Positions 39,448 through 47,822 of a DNA stretch of 64,000 bases are shown one piece after another. Each line of letters opens with the position of its first letter. The first letter of the stretch is position 1. The position numbers and the translations under genes were made by a program. The notes under the pieces are model-generated. The model worked only from the letters and a program-made list of their open reading frames with translations, ran no database searches and was not told the origin of the DNA. The stretch is from Pauljensenia sp018375675 (GTDB lineage: Bacteria > Actinomycetota > Actinomycetes > Actinomycetales > Actinomycetaceae), in assembly GCA_041432705.1 (NCBI GenBank), contig JAPWAE010000004.1, positions 124,001-188,000 on the forward strand, written 5' to 3'.

Positions 39448-40736
39448 TTCAGGAATCCTTCATAGTGATGCTGCTGCAGCTGCGTGTTGATTTCCTTCAC
39501 CGTCTGCAGACCAACGCCGATGATGATGAGCAGCGTGGTACCACCGAAGGGCATCTGCGAGCTCGACAGCTTCAGCGGGATGATCGCCAGAGACGGCAGG
39601 AGGGCAATGACCACCAGGTAGAGGGCACCCGCCGACGTGATTCGGTTAATCACGTAGCGCAGGTACTCAGCCGTGGGACGACCCGCACGGTAACCCGGGA
39701 TGAAGCCTCCGTACTTCTTCATGTTGTCCGCGACCTCATCTGGGTTGAACGTGATAGCGGTGTAGAAGAAGGTGAAGAACAGAGTCATGAGGGCGTAGAT
39801 CGTCAGGTAGAACGAGCTGCCCTGCGTGAAGTGCGCGGAGATCCACTGGACCCACTGAGCATCGGGCTTGCCGAACTGCGCCGCCATCGGAGGCAGAGCA
39901 AGGATCGAGGAAGCGAAGATGACAGGGATAACGCCCGACATGTTGATCTTCAGTGGGATGTACGTCGTGGTGCCGCCGTACTGACGACGGCCGATCATGC
40001 GCTTGGCGTACTGGACGGGAATGCGGCGCTGGGCCTGCTCGACGTAAACGACAGCGATCGCGACGAGGAGAAGCAGGGCGACGATAGCGGCGACCGAACC
40101 CCACTTGCCAGCCTGGCCGATCGCCAGGAGCTGCTCAGGCAGACGGGCGGCGATAGACGTGAAGATCAGCAGCGACATGCCGTTACCGATGCCGCGCTCA
40201 GTGATGAGCTCGCCGAGCCACATGATGACGCCGGTGCCGGCCATCATGACGACGATCATCATGATGAACGTCAGAACAGAACGATCCTTAATGATGTCCT
40301 GGTTGCACGACTGGAACAGCTGACCGCTACGGGCCAGCGAGATCGTCGTGGTCGCCTGGAGGATGCCCAGGAAGATCGTGAGGTAACGCGTGTACTGCGT
40401 CAGCTTCGCCTGGCCAGTCTGGCCTTCCTTATGGAGGTCATCGAAGCGAGGAATAACGACCCTCAACAGCTGAATGATGATCGACGCGGTGATGTAGGGC
40501 ATGATGCCCAGGGCGAAGATCGACAGCTGCAGAAGCGCTCCACCCGAGAACAGGTTGACGAGGTCGAGCAGCGACGCCTGCGACTCCTGCGCCATACAGC
40601 GATGCACGGCCTGAGAGTCCACACCGGGCGTCGGAATGAACGAGCCCAGCCGGAACGCGGCCATGATGAACAGGGTAAACAGCAGCTTCCGACGCAAGTC
40701 GGGGGTACGGAACGCCTGGGCGAATGCACCGAGCAA
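39444..40736 (-). CDS. secY: Preprotein translocase subunit SecY
   Basis: Central pore protein of the Sec translocon, 430 residues with ten membrane helices. FTLFIMAAFRLGSFIPTPGV, the plug region, QAQRRIPVQYAKR and FYTAITFNPDEVADNMKKYGGFIPG (the SecA/ribosome-contacting loops) are clear. Start is a TTG at 40736 with a strong AGGAGG 5 bases upstream. It heads secY-adk-map, separated from rplO by a terminator. Confidence 0.97.
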   Translation of the reverse strand: MLGAFAQAFRTPDLRRKLLFTLFIMAAFRLGSFIPTPGVDSQAVHRCMAQESQASLLDLVNLFSGGALLQLSIFALGIMPYITASIIIQLLRVVIPRFDDLHKEGQTGQAKLTQYTRYLTIFLGILQATTTISLARSGQLFQSCNQDIIKDRSVLTFIMMIVVMMAGTGVIMWLGELITERGIGNGMSLLIFTSIAARLPEQLLAIGQAGKWGSVAAIVALLLLVAIAVVYVEQAQRRIPVQYAKRMIGRRQYGGTTTYIPLKINMSGVIPVIFASSILALPPMAAQFGKPDAQWVQWISAHFTQGSSFYLTIYALMTLFFTFFYTAITFNPDEVADNMKKYGGFIPGYRAGRPTAEYLRYVINRITSAGALYLVVIALLPSLAIIPLKLSSSQMPFGGTTLLIIIGVGLQTVKEINTQLQQHHYEGFLK

Positions 40737-40954
40737 GGCTTCCTCCTACGGGTGATGGGCATGCGGGGCAAAGCCCCTAGACTGATCCAGCTTACCCGAC
40801 ACGGGTAGTGGTTGGCGATATCCAATCATTAAAAAAGCGCATTGCCGCGTATTTAACGAGACGCGGCGCGCGAAAGCCCCATGCGCTGGGGCTGGTCGCT
40901 TTCGGAGGCGAAAAACACTTTGACAGCTTCCCACCCGCGAAAACACAGACACGT

Positions 40955-40988
40955 AACGGGGGTGGTCCCAAGCGGGACCACCCCCGTT
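40955..40988 (-). terminator. Terminator between rplO and secY
   Basis: Perfect 15-base stem AACGGGGGTGGTCCC / GGGACCACCCCCGTT with a 4-base loop, 5 bases past the rplO stop. The remaining 218 bases before secY must hold its promoter; no clear -35/-10 pair was found. Confidence 0.85.
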
Positions 40989-40993
40989 CAGCG

Positions 40994-41458
40994 TCAGCGA
41001 GCCGAAATGGACCCGCCGGCAGCCGTGATCTTCGCCTCGGCCGAGGACGACCAGGAGTCGACCTCAACCTCGAGCTTGACACTCAGTTCGCCGGTACCGA
41101 GCACCTTAACGGGCGCGGAATCGCGAACGGCGTGCTTGGCGACGAGATCCTCGACCGTGACCTTGCCGCCCTCGGGGAAGAGCTCCCCGAGCTTGCCAAC
41201 GTTCACGACCTGGTACTCAACGCGGAAGGGGTTCTTGAAGCCGCGAAGCTTCGGCAGACGCATGTGGATCGGCATCTGGCCACCCTCGAAGCCGGCAGCA
41301 ACCTGGTAACGGGCCTTGGTGCCCTTGGTGCCACGGCCAGCGGTCTTACCCTTCGAACCTTCACCGCGACCCACGCGGGTCTTCGCGGTCTTGGCTCCCG
41401 GGGCAGGACGCAGGTGGTGCAGCTTAACGATCTGCGTCTTGTTCGTGGAGTCCGCCAT
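40994..41458 (-). CDS. rplO: Ribosomal protein L15
   Basis: Late-assembly large-subunit protein, 154 residues. LHHLRPAPGAKTAKTRVGRGEGSKGKTAGRGTKG is the flexible Gly/Arg/Lys-rich N-terminus; FEGGQMPIHMRLPKLRGF and KHAVRDSAPVKVLGTGEL follow. 2 bases after rpmD; last gene of the S10-spc run. Confidence 0.97.
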   Translation of the reverse strand: MADSTNKTQIVKLHHLRPAPGAKTAKTRVGRGEGSKGKTAGRGTKGTKARYQVAAGFEGGQMPIHMRLPKLRGFKNPFRVEYQVVNVGKLGELFPEGGKVTVEDLVAKHAVRDSAPVKVLGTGELSVKLEVEVDSWSSSAEAKITAAGGSISAR

Positions 41459-41460
41459 TG

Positions 41461-41646
41461 TCAGTCGACCTCCTCAGCGGTCACCAGGTGACGCACGGTG
41501 CGAACGGCGCCCAGAACGGCATCCGTCTGCTCACGCACGACACTCTGGCCGATCTTGCGCAGCCCGAGGGTGCGCAGCGTGTCCTTCATGTTCTGCTTCG
41601 CGTGAGCAGAGGACTTGACCTGCGTGATCTTGATGTTCTTCGCCAT
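41461..41646 (-). CDS. rpmD: Ribosomal protein L30
   Basis: 61-residue large-subunit protein beginning MAKNIKITQVKSSAHAKQN and containing LRTLGLRKIGQSVV. ATG 41646 overlaps the rpsE stop (TGATG) and matches relatives; a GTG one codon earlier is possible. Confidence 0.95.
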   Translation of the reverse strand: MAKNIKITQVKSSAHAKQNMKDTLRTLGLRKIGQSVVREQTDAVLGAVRTVRHLVTAEEVD

Positions 41647-42335
41647 CACTTAGCCTCCCCTGCAGCGGCCTTGTCGGCCTCGGCGGCCTCGGCAGCCGCG
41701 CGCTTCTCCGCCTCGCCCTCTGCGCGAGCGCGCAGCATGGACGCGGGAGCAACACGCTCGAGGGGCAGGCCGCGACGTGCGGCAACAGCCTCGGGCTGCT
41801 CGAGCTGCTTGAGTGCGTCAACCGTCGCGTGGACGATGTTGATCGCGTTGGACGAGCCCAGCGACTTGGTGAGCACGTCGTGGACGCCTGCGGCCTCCAG
41901 GACGGCGCGCACCGGGCCGCCGGCGATAACGCCGGTACCGGGGGCAGCCGGACGCAGGAGGACGACACCGGCGGTGTCGCGGCCCTGCACCACGTGCGTA
42001 ATCGTGCGGCGGATCATCGGGACGCGGAAGAAGTTCTTCTTCGCCTCCTCGACGCCCTTGGAAATGGCCTGAGGAACTTCCTTGGCCTTTCCGTAGCCGA
42101 CGCCCACCGTGCCTTCGCCGTCACCCACGACAACCAGGGCGGTGAAGGAGAAACGACGTCCACCCTTCACAACCTTGGAGACGCGGTTGATCGTCACGAC
42201 GCGCTCGATGTACTCGTTCTTGTTTTCGTTGTTCCGGCGGTTATCGCGATCGTTGCCGCGGCCGGAGCGGCGCTCACGGCGATCGTTGTTCTCGCCCGCG
42301 CCCGAACCGTTCCTGTCTCGCTGCTGTGCAGCCAT
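41646..42335 (-). CDS. rpsE: Ribosomal protein S5
   Basis: Decoding-fidelity protein at the mRNA entry channel. 229 residues: a low-complexity Arg/Asn/Asp-rich N-terminal extension of about 45 residues, then the core (EYIERVVTINRVSKVVKGGRRFSFTALVVVGDG, VGVGYGKAKEVPQAI, VLEAAGVHDVLTKSLGSSN) and an Ala/Glu tail. ATG 42335 begins MAAQQRDRN. Confidence 0.97.
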   Translation of the reverse strand: MAAQQRDRNGSGAGENNDRRERRSGRGNDRDNRRNNENKNEYIERVVTINRVSKVVKGGRRFSFTALVVVGDGEGTVGVGYGKAKEVPQAISKGVEEAKKNFFRVPMIRRTITHVVQGRDTAGVVLLRPAAPGTGVIAGGPVRAVLEAAGVHDVLTKSLGSSNAINIVHATVDALKQLEQPEAVAARRGLPLERVAPASMLRARAEGEAEKRAAAEAAEADKAAAGEAK

Positions 42336-42363
42336 CAGATGATCTCTCTTTCTTTCGGCTCGT

Positions 42364-42735
42364 TCACAGCTCGAGTCCGCCCTCACGGGCGGCCTCGGCA
42401 ACGGCCGCAACGCGACCTGCGTACTTGTTACCACCGCGGTCGAAGACGACAGCGGAGATACCGGCAGCCTTCGCACGCTCGGCGATCAGTGCGCCGACCT
42501 TGCGAGCCTTGTCGGTCTTCGTGCCCTCGGAACCAGCGAGCTCGGTCTCGATGTCGGAGGCCGACACCAGGGTGTGACCAACCGTATCGTCGATGACCTG
42601 AGCCACCATGTGGCGGTTCGAACGGGTGACGACCAGACGGGGACGCTCGGGCGTGCCGTTGATCTTCTTGCGGAGGCGGAGGTGACGGCGCTTGCGAGCG
42701 ACGAACTTGCCCTTGCCCTTGATCGAGTAAGCCAT
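42364..42735 (-). CDS. rplR: Ribosomal protein L18
   Basis: 5S-rRNA-binding protein, 123 residues. KRRHLRLRKKINGTPERPRLVVTRSNRHMVAQVIDD and GGNKYAGRVAAVAEAAREGGLEL are typical. ATG 42735 overlaps the rplF stop (TGATG); a GTG one codon upstream is the alternative. Confidence 0.96.
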   Translation of the reverse strand: MAYSIKGKGKFVARKRRHLRLRKKINGTPERPRLVVTRSNRHMVAQVIDDTVGHTLVSASDIETELAGSEGTKTDKARKVGALIAERAKAAGISAVVFDRGGNKYAGRVAAVAEAAREGGLEL

Positions 42736-43277
42736 CACTTACCAGCCTTTCCGACCTTGCGACGGATGGTCTCGCCCACGTAGTGGATGCCCTTGCCCTT
42801 GTAGGGCTCCGGCTTCTTCAGCTTGCGGATGCGAGCAGCGGTCTCACCGACGAGCTGCTTGTCGATTCCGGACACCGTGAACAGCGTCTGGGACTTCGGC
42901 GCAATCGTGAACTCGATGCCCTCGGGCGGGGTGATGGTGATCGTGTGGGAGAAGCCGAGGGAGAACTCGAGGTCCTTGCCCTTGGCGACCACGCGGTAAC
43001 CGGTACCCGTGATTTCGAGATCCTTCTTGTAGCCCTCGGTCACGCCGACGATCATGTTAGCGATCAGCGTGCGGGACAGTCCGTGGAGCGAACGCGAGGT
43101 GCGCTCGTCGTTCGGACGCTCGACGATAACCTGGCCGTCTTCGATCTTGGCGGTGATCGGCTCGGCAACGACGTGGGAGAGGGTGCCCTTGGGGCCCTTC
43201 ACCGACACGCTCTGGCCGTCGATCGTGACGTCAACACCGGCGGGGATTGCGATGGGGTTCTTACCAATTCGCGACAT
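42735..43277 (-). CDS. rplF: Ribosomal protein L6
   Basis: Large-subunit stalk-base protein, 180 residues, two tandem alpha/beta repeats. MSRIGKNPIAIPAGVDV, KGPKGTLSH, GLSRTLIANMIVGVTEGYKK and the C-terminal EPYKGKGIHYVGE confirm it. Confidence 0.98.
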   Translation of the reverse strand: MSRIGKNPIAIPAGVDVTIDGQSVSVKGPKGTLSHVVAEPITAKIEDGQVIVERPNDERTSRSLHGLSRTLIANMIVGVTEGYKKDLEITGTGYRVVAKGKDLEFSLGFSHTITITPPEGIEFTIAPKSQTLFTVSGIDKQLVGETAARIRKLKKPEPYKGKGIHYVGETIRRKVGKAGK

Positions 43278-43292
43278 TGTTCAGCCTCCTCA

Positions 43293-43691
43293 TCACCAGA
43301 TGTAGGCGAGGACTTCCCCACCCACACCCTTCTCGGCTGCCTGACGGTCGGTGAGCAGGCCGGAGGACGTGGACAGGATCGCCACGCCGAGGCCGCCGCG
43401 GACCTTGGGCAGGTTGGTGGACTTGGCGTACACGCGCAGACCAGGCTTGGACACGCGCTTGAGCCCCTGGATCGCGGCCTCGCGGTGCGAGCCGTACTTC
43501 AGGTTGATCGTCAGGGTCTTGCCCACGCGGGCATCCTCGACGGAGGTCGAGGCAATGTAGCCTTCCTCGACCAGGATGTTCGCAATCGCGTTCTTAAGCT
43601 TCGAGTACGGCATGGAGACCGCATCGTGGTGCGCACGAGTCGCGTTGCGCAGACGCGTCAGCATATCTGCAATCGGGTCTGTCATTGTCAT
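43293..43691 (-). CDS. rpsH: Ribosomal protein S8
   Basis: Central-domain assembly protein and, in E. coli, the spc-operon translational repressor; 132 residues. MTDPIADMLTRLRNATRAHH, VSMPYSKLKNAIANILVEEGY and STSSGLLTDRQAAEKGVGGEVLAYIW are present. Confidence 0.98.
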   Translation of the reverse strand: MTMTDPIADMLTRLRNATRAHHDAVSMPYSKLKNAIANILVEEGYIASTSVEDARVGKTLTINLKYGSHREAAIQGLKRVSKPGLRVYAKSTNLPKVRGGLGVAILSTSSGLLTDRQAAEKGVGGEVLAYIW

Positions 43692-43753
43692 GGGGGTTTA
43701 TTCCCCTTCCTCGTCGCGGTTTCTCCGGTTACCCGGGACCTGCGACGTTCGTT

Positions 43754-43939
43754 TTACCAGCTGCTCTTGGTGACACCGGGGAGTTCGCCACGGTGGGCGA
43801 GCTCGCGCAGGCACACGCGGCACAGTCCGAACTTGCGGTACACCGAGTGCGGACGACCGCAACGGTTGCACCGGGTGTAGGCACGCACGCCGAACTTCGG
43901 CTTGCGGGCAGCCTTGACCTTCAGGGATGTCTTGGCCAT
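43754..43939 (-). CDS. rpsZ: Ribosomal protein S14, zinc-binding type Z
   Basis: 61-residue short form of S14. Cys24, Cys27, Cys40 and Cys43 in CNRCGRPH and FGLCRVCLRELAHRGELPG make a zinc ribbon. The gene sits at the standard spc position between rplE and rpsH. Confidence 0.97.
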   Translation of the reverse strand: MAKTSLKVKAARKPKFGVRAYTRCNRCGRPHSVYRKFGLCRVCLRELAHRGELPGVTKSSW

Positions 43940-43942
43940 GGG

Positions 43943-44488
43943 TCAGTCCTCCTTGAACGGGAAGCCGAGGTGACGGAGAAGGGCGCGACCCTCTTCGTCG
44001 GTGGTGGCCGAGGTGACAACCGTGATGTCCATGCCGCGCACTCGGTCGATCGAGTCCTGATCGATCTCGTGGAACATCGACTGTTCCGTGAGACCGAAGG
44101 TGTAGTTGCCGTGACCGTCGAACTGCTTGGAAGACAGTCCGCGGAAGTCACGGATACGGGGAAGCGCCGTCGAGAGGAGGCGGTCCAGGAACTCCCACAT
44201 GCGGTCGCCGCGAAGCGTGACGTGTGCACCGATCGCCTGGCCCTCACGCAGCTTGAACTGCGCGATGGACTTCTTGGCGCGGGTGGTCACGGGCTTCTGG
44301 CCGGTGATCGCGGTGAGGTCGCGGATCGCGCCCTCGAGTGCCTTCGAGTCGCGAGCGGCCTCGCCGACACCCATGTTGACAACGATCTTCGTCAGTCCGC
44401 CGACCTGCATGACGTTCTCGTGCTTGAACTCAGCACGGAGCGCCTCGCGGATCTCGGAGACGTACTTTTCCTTCAGACGCGGGGCCAT
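43943..44488 (-). CDS. rplE: Ribosomal protein L5
   Basis: 5S-rRNA and P-site tRNA contact protein, 181 residues. LKEKYVSEIREALRAEFKHEN, KIVVNMGVGEAARDSK, GQKPVTTRAKKSIAQFKLREG and GMDITVVTSATTDEEGRALL are present. 3 bases before rpsZ. Confidence 0.98.
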   Translation of the reverse strand: MAPRLKEKYVSEIREALRAEFKHENVMQVGGLTKIVVNMGVGEAARDSKALEGAIRDLTAITGQKPVTTRAKKSIAQFKLREGQAIGAHVTLRGDRMWEFLDRLLSTALPRIRDFRGLSSKQFDGHGNYTFGLTEQSMFHEIDQDSIDRVRGMDITVVTSATTDEEGRALLRHLGFPFKED

Positions 44489-44490
44489 GC

Positions 44491-44922
44491 TCAGATCTCC
44501 TTGCCCTGCTCAACGCCGCGCTTCGCGCCACCACGAGCCACGCGGACTCGGACGGTGCGGGTGCGGCCGCCGCGCTCGACGGTGTCCTCGCGGAAACCGG
44601 CGCGAACGCGCTTCTTGGTCTCGGGGTCGACCAGTGCGACCTTGGACAGCGAGATGGGGGCCTCGATGGTCTCGATGCCGCCGGCGCTGCCCTGCTGGCC
44701 CTGGCGCACGTGGCGCGTCTTCAGGTTGATGCCCTCGACGAGGACCTTGCCCTCAGCCGGGAACACCTGGATGACGCGGCCCTGCTTGCCCTTGTCGCCG
44801 GGGGTCAGGGGCTCGAGGCCCTCTTCCGCACGGCGGGCGTTGCGCTCAGCCAGCGCCTTCTCGTCGGACGTGCGTCCGCGAACGACCTCGACGAGGTCAT
44901 TCTTACGAATCTTGGCTGCCAT
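44491..44922 (-). CDS. rplX: Ribosomal protein L24 with insertion in the KOW domain
   Basis: Assembly-initiator protein of the large subunit. 143 residues against the usual 100-110. The KOW motif is split: KIRKNDLVEVVRG at the start and GDKGKQGRVIQVFP after about residue 42. An Ala/Arg/Glu-rich helix-like insert of about 25 residues (about 17-41) lies between. The C-terminal half is normal (LVEGINLKTRHVRQ, EAPISLSKVALVDPETKK) plus a basic tail. Similar inserts may be shared by some actinobacteria. Confidence 0.96.
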   Translation of the reverse strand: MAAKIRKNDLVEVVRGRTSDEKALAERNARRAEEGLEPLTPGDKGKQGRVIQVFPAEGKVLVEGINLKTRHVRQGQQGSAGGIETIEAPISLSKVALVDPETKKRVRAGFREDTVERGGRTRTVRVRVARGGAKRGVEQGKEI

Positions 44923-44925
44923 GGA

Positions 44926-45294
44926 TCAGATCACCTCCGGAGCGAGGGAGACGATGCGCATGAACTTCTTGTCACGCAGCTCGCGGCCCACGGGGCCGAA
45001 GATACGCGTGCCACGCGGCTCGCCATTGTTGTTGATGATGACGGCCGCATTCTCGTCGAAACGAATGTAGGAACCGTCGGGGCGGCGGGTTTCCTTACGC
45101 GTGCGAACGATCACTGCCTTGACGACTTCGCCCTTCTTGACGTTGCCGCCGGGAATGGCGTCCTTCACGGTGGCGACAATGGTGTCGCCGATACCCGCGT
45201 AGCGCCGACCCGAGCCACCGAGAACACGGATGGTCAGGATCTCCTTGGCCCCTGTGTTGTCGGCGACCTTCAGTCGCGACTCCTGCTGAATCAT
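44926..45294 (-). CDS. rplN: Ribosomal protein L14
   Basis: Bridge B5/B8 protein at the subunit interface; 122 residues, the family standard. MIQQESRLKVADNTGAKEI, RYAGIGDTIVATVKDAIPGG and GTRIFGPVGRELRDKKFMRIVSLAPEV. Confidence 0.98.
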   Translation of the reverse strand: MIQQESRLKVADNTGAKEILTIRVLGGSGRRYAGIGDTIVATVKDAIPGGNVKKGEVVKAVIVRTRKETRRPDGSYIRFDENAAVIINNNGEPRGTRIFGPVGRELRDKKFMRIVSLAPEVI

Positions 45295-45382
45295 TTTCTA
45301 TTGACTCCTGTCGTCGTGCCGGTTCTCTTCCGGATTGTACCGGTCGAGCCTTGCCGAACGGATTTCGGTCTGTGAGCGAAGG

Positions 45383-45649
45383 TCACTTCGCCTTTTCGAG
45401 GATCTCCACAACGCGCCAGCGCTTGGTGGCCGACAGCGGGCGGGTCTCCATGATGAGGACGAGATCGCCGACGCCGCACTCGTTGTGCTCGTCGTGAACC
45501 TTGACCTTCTTGTTCTTGCGCATGACCTTGCCGTAGAGGGCGTGCTTGACGCGGTCCTCGATCTGGACGACAACGGTCTTGTCCATCTTGTCGCTGACGA
45601 CGTAGCCGCGACGGACCTTGCGCTCGTTACGAGCGGTGGTTTCTGCCAT
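45383..45649 (-). CDS. rpsQ: Ribosomal protein S17
   Basis: Primary 16S-binding OB-fold protein, 88 residues. RKVRRGYVVSDKMDKTVVVQIED and ECGVGDLVLIMETRPLSATKRWRVVEIL. ATG 45649 is chosen: GAGGAG stands 8 bases upstream. A GTG at 45658 overlapping the rpmC stop is the alternative. 88 bases separate it from rplN. Confidence 0.96.
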   Translation of the reverse strand: MAETTARNERKVRRGYVVSDKMDKTVVVQIEDRVKHALYGKVMRKNKKVKVHDEHNECGVGDLVLIMETRPLSATKRWRVVEILEKAK

Positions 45650-45654
45650 CAGGC

Positions 45655-45888
45655 TCACTCCTCAGTGCTCGGGGCGGTGCGGTAGCCAAGCTCCCGCTCA
45701 CGCGCGATGGTGTAGATCCGGGCAATGTCGCGGCGCACGGTCTTCATGCGACCGTGATCCTCGAGGTTGCCAACGGCCTGCGCAAAACGCAGGTTGAACA
45801 GCTCAGCCTTAGCCTTCTCCAGCTCCTTGGACAGCTGGGAGTTGTCCATTGCGTCGAGCTGCTCGGTGGTCAGACCCTTATCTGCCAT
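45655..45888 (-). CDS. rpmC: Ribosomal protein L29
   Basis: Exit-tunnel protein near the SRP/trigger-factor site; 77 residues in two helices. LSKELEKAKAELFNLRFAQAVGNLEDHGRMKTVRRDIARIYTI is canonical. Starts within the rplP stop. Confidence 0.97.
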   Translation of the reverse strand: MADKGLTTEQLDAMDNSQLSKELEKAKAELFNLRFAQAVGNLEDHGRMKTVRRDIARIYTIARERELGYRTAPSTEE

Positions 45889-46307
45889 CAGATGTCACCA
45901 CCCTCTCGGACCACGAAACGGGTCTTGATAGGAAGCTTGTGCTGGGCACGGCTGAGGGCCTCGCGAGCGAGCTCCTCCGGGACGCCTGCCAGCTCGAACA
46001 TGACACGTCCGGGCTTGACGGGGGCAACCCACCATTCCGGAGCACCCTTACCGGAACCCATTCGGGTTTCGGCGGGCTTCTTCGTCAGGGGACGGTCCGG
46101 GAAGATGTTGATCCAGACCTTACCGCCACGCTTGATGTGACGCGTCACGGCGATACGTGCCGCCTCAATCTGACGGTTGGTGATGTACGCAGGCTCGAGA
46201 GCCTGGATGCCGTAGTCGCCGAACGCCAGTTCGGTGCCACCGGAGGCAAAGCCAGTGCGGTGAGGACGGTGCTGCTTGCGGTACTTAGTCCGACGGGGAA
46301 TGAGCAT
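45888..46307 (-). CDS. rplP: Ribosomal protein L16
   Basis: A-site tRNA contact protein, 139 residues. MLIPRRTKYRKQHRPHRTG, ARIAVTRHIKRGGKVWINIFPD, KKPAETRMGSGKGAPEWWVAPVKPGRVMFE are diagnostic. 5 bases after rpsC. Confidence 0.98.
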   Translation of the reverse strand: MLIPRRTKYRKQHRPHRTGFASGGTELAFGDYGIQALEPAYITNRQIEAARIAVTRHIKRGGKVWINIFPDRPLTKKPAETRMGSGKGAPEWWVAPVKPGRVMFELAGVPEELAREALSRAQHKLPIKTRFVVREGGDI

Positions 46308-46312
46308 TGGGC

Positions 46313-47122
46313 TCAGGCCTCCGATCCGGTCGTGGGCGCAGCGGCCTCGGAGGCCGAAGCCTCACGGGGAGCCTGCTGCGCAGCGGTCTCCTGGTTGGGG
46401 CGTCCACCGCGGCGGGGGCCACGGCGGCCATCGCGACGGCCGCCACGCTGGGCCTGCTCGGCCTGCTGGCGAGCGAACTCGCGCTCGGTGATGTCGCCCT
46501 TGTAGATCCACACCTTGACGCCGATACGACCGAAGGTCGTGCGGGCCTCGTGGAATCCGTAGTCGATGTTCGCGCGAAGGGTGTGCAGCGGCACGCGGCC
46601 CTCACGGTAGAACTCGGAGCGGGACATTTCAGCGCCACCCAGACGGCCGGACACCTGGACACGAATGCCCTTGGCGCCAGCGCGCTGCGCGGACTGGATG
46701 CCCTTACGCATCGCACGACGGAAGGACACGCGAGCAGCGAGCTGCTCCGCAATGCCCTGCGCAACGAGCTGCGCTTCGAGGTCGGGGTTCTTCACCTCAA
46801 GGATGTTCAGCTGAACCTGCTTGCCCGTCAGCTTCTCGAGCTGAACGCGCAGGCGGTCGGCCTCTGCACCACGGCGACCGATGACGATGCCCGGGCGAGC
46901 GGTGTGCAGGTCGACGCGAACGCGGTCACGCGTACGCTCGATGCTCACCTCGGCAATGCCGGCGCGCTCGAGGTTGTCGGTCAGGAACTTGCGGATCGCG
47001 ACGTCTTCGGCCACGTAATCCGCGTAGCGCTGTCCCTTGGTGGTGGAGTCGGAGAACCAGCGAGACCGGTGGTCAGTGGTGATTCCCAGACGGAACCCGC
47101 GGGGGTTGACCTTCTGACCCAT
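46313..47122 (-). CDS. rpsC: Ribosomal protein S3
   Basis: mRNA-entry-channel protein with helicase activity; 269 residues. MGQKVNPRGFRLGITTDHRSRW, the KH domain (PGIVIGRRGAEADRLR) and GGAEMSRSEFYREGRVPLHTLRANIDYGF. A Gly/Arg-rich then Ala/Glu-rich C-terminal tail of about 60 residues is longer than in E. coli. Confidence 0.98.
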   Translation of the reverse strand: MGQKVNPRGFRLGITTDHRSRWFSDSTTKGQRYADYVAEDVAIRKFLTDNLERAGIAEVSIERTRDRVRVDLHTARPGIVIGRRGAEADRLRVQLEKLTGKQVQLNILEVKNPDLEAQLVAQGIAEQLAARVSFRRAMRKGIQSAQRAGAKGIRVQVSGRLGGAEMSRSEFYREGRVPLHTLRANIDYGFHEARTTFGRIGVKVWIYKGDITEREFARQQAEQAQRGGRRDGRRGPRRGGRPNQETAAQQAPREASASEAAAPTTGSEA

Positions 47123-47123
47123 A

Positions 47124-47495
47124 TCAGCGGTCTCCCTTCTTCTTGTCTTCCTTGGTCCCCACCACGATGGTGATGTGGGAGGTGCGCTTCAGGATACGAC
47201 CGGCGCGCCCCTGTGCACGGGGACGGATGCGCTTCATGGTCGGACCCTCGTCCACGTATGCCTCCAGGACGAGCAGGTCGGCCTCGTTGAAGGTCTCTCC
47301 GGCGTTCTCAGCCTTGACCTTCGAGTTGGCGACGGCGCTCAGGAGCACCTTGCGGACATCGGTGGCGACGGCCTGCGGGGCGAACCGCAGAATGTCGGCG
47401 GCCTCCAGAACACGCTTGCCGCGAACCTCGTTCACAACACGGCGGGACTTCTGGGGCGTGACGCGGATGAATCGCGCCTGCGCCTTGGCTTCCAT
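47124..47495 (-). CDS. rplV: Ribosomal protein L22
   Basis: Exit-tunnel wall protein whose beta-hairpin lines the constriction; 123 residues. ARFIRVTPQKSRRVVNEVRGKRV and MKRIRPRAQGRAGRILKRTSHITIVV are canonical. Confidence 0.98.
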   Translation of the reverse strand: MEAKAQARFIRVTPQKSRRVVNEVRGKRVLEAADILRFAPQAVATDVRKVLLSAVANSKVKAENAGETFNEADLLVLEAYVDEGPTMKRIRPRAQGRAGRILKRTSHITIVVGTKEDKKKGDR

Positions 47496-47524
47496 GTATC
47501 TGCCTCTTCTTCCGTGGGGCCGGC

Positions 47525-47806
47525 TCAGCGCCGACGTCCCTTACGATCGTCCTTGTCGTGGCTGCGGAAAGTACGCGTGGGAGCGAACTCGCCGAGCTTG
47601 TGGCCCACCATCGACTCGGTGACGAAAACGGGCACATGCTTACGGCCGTCGTGGACGGCGATGGTCAGACCCAGGAAGTCCGGGGTGATGACCGAGCGAC
47701 GCGACCAGGTCTTGATGACGTTCTTAGAGCCGGATTCGTTCGCGGCGTCGACCTTCTTGAGCAGGTGGTCGTCGACGAACGGGCCCTTCTTCAAACTACG
47801 CGGCAT
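47525..47806 (-). CDS. rpsS: Ribosomal protein S19
   Basis: Small-subunit head protein; 93 residues. MPRSLKKGPFVDDHLLKKVD, SRRSVITPDFLGLTIAVHDGRKHVPVFVTESMVGHKLGEFAPTRTF. Confidence 0.98.
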   Translation of the reverse strand: MPRSLKKGPFVDDHLLKKVDAANESGSKNVIKTWSRRSVITPDFLGLTIAVHDGRKHVPVFVTESMVGHKLGEFAPTRTFRSHDKDDRKGRRR

Positions 47807-47822
47807 TTCAATCGACTCCTAC

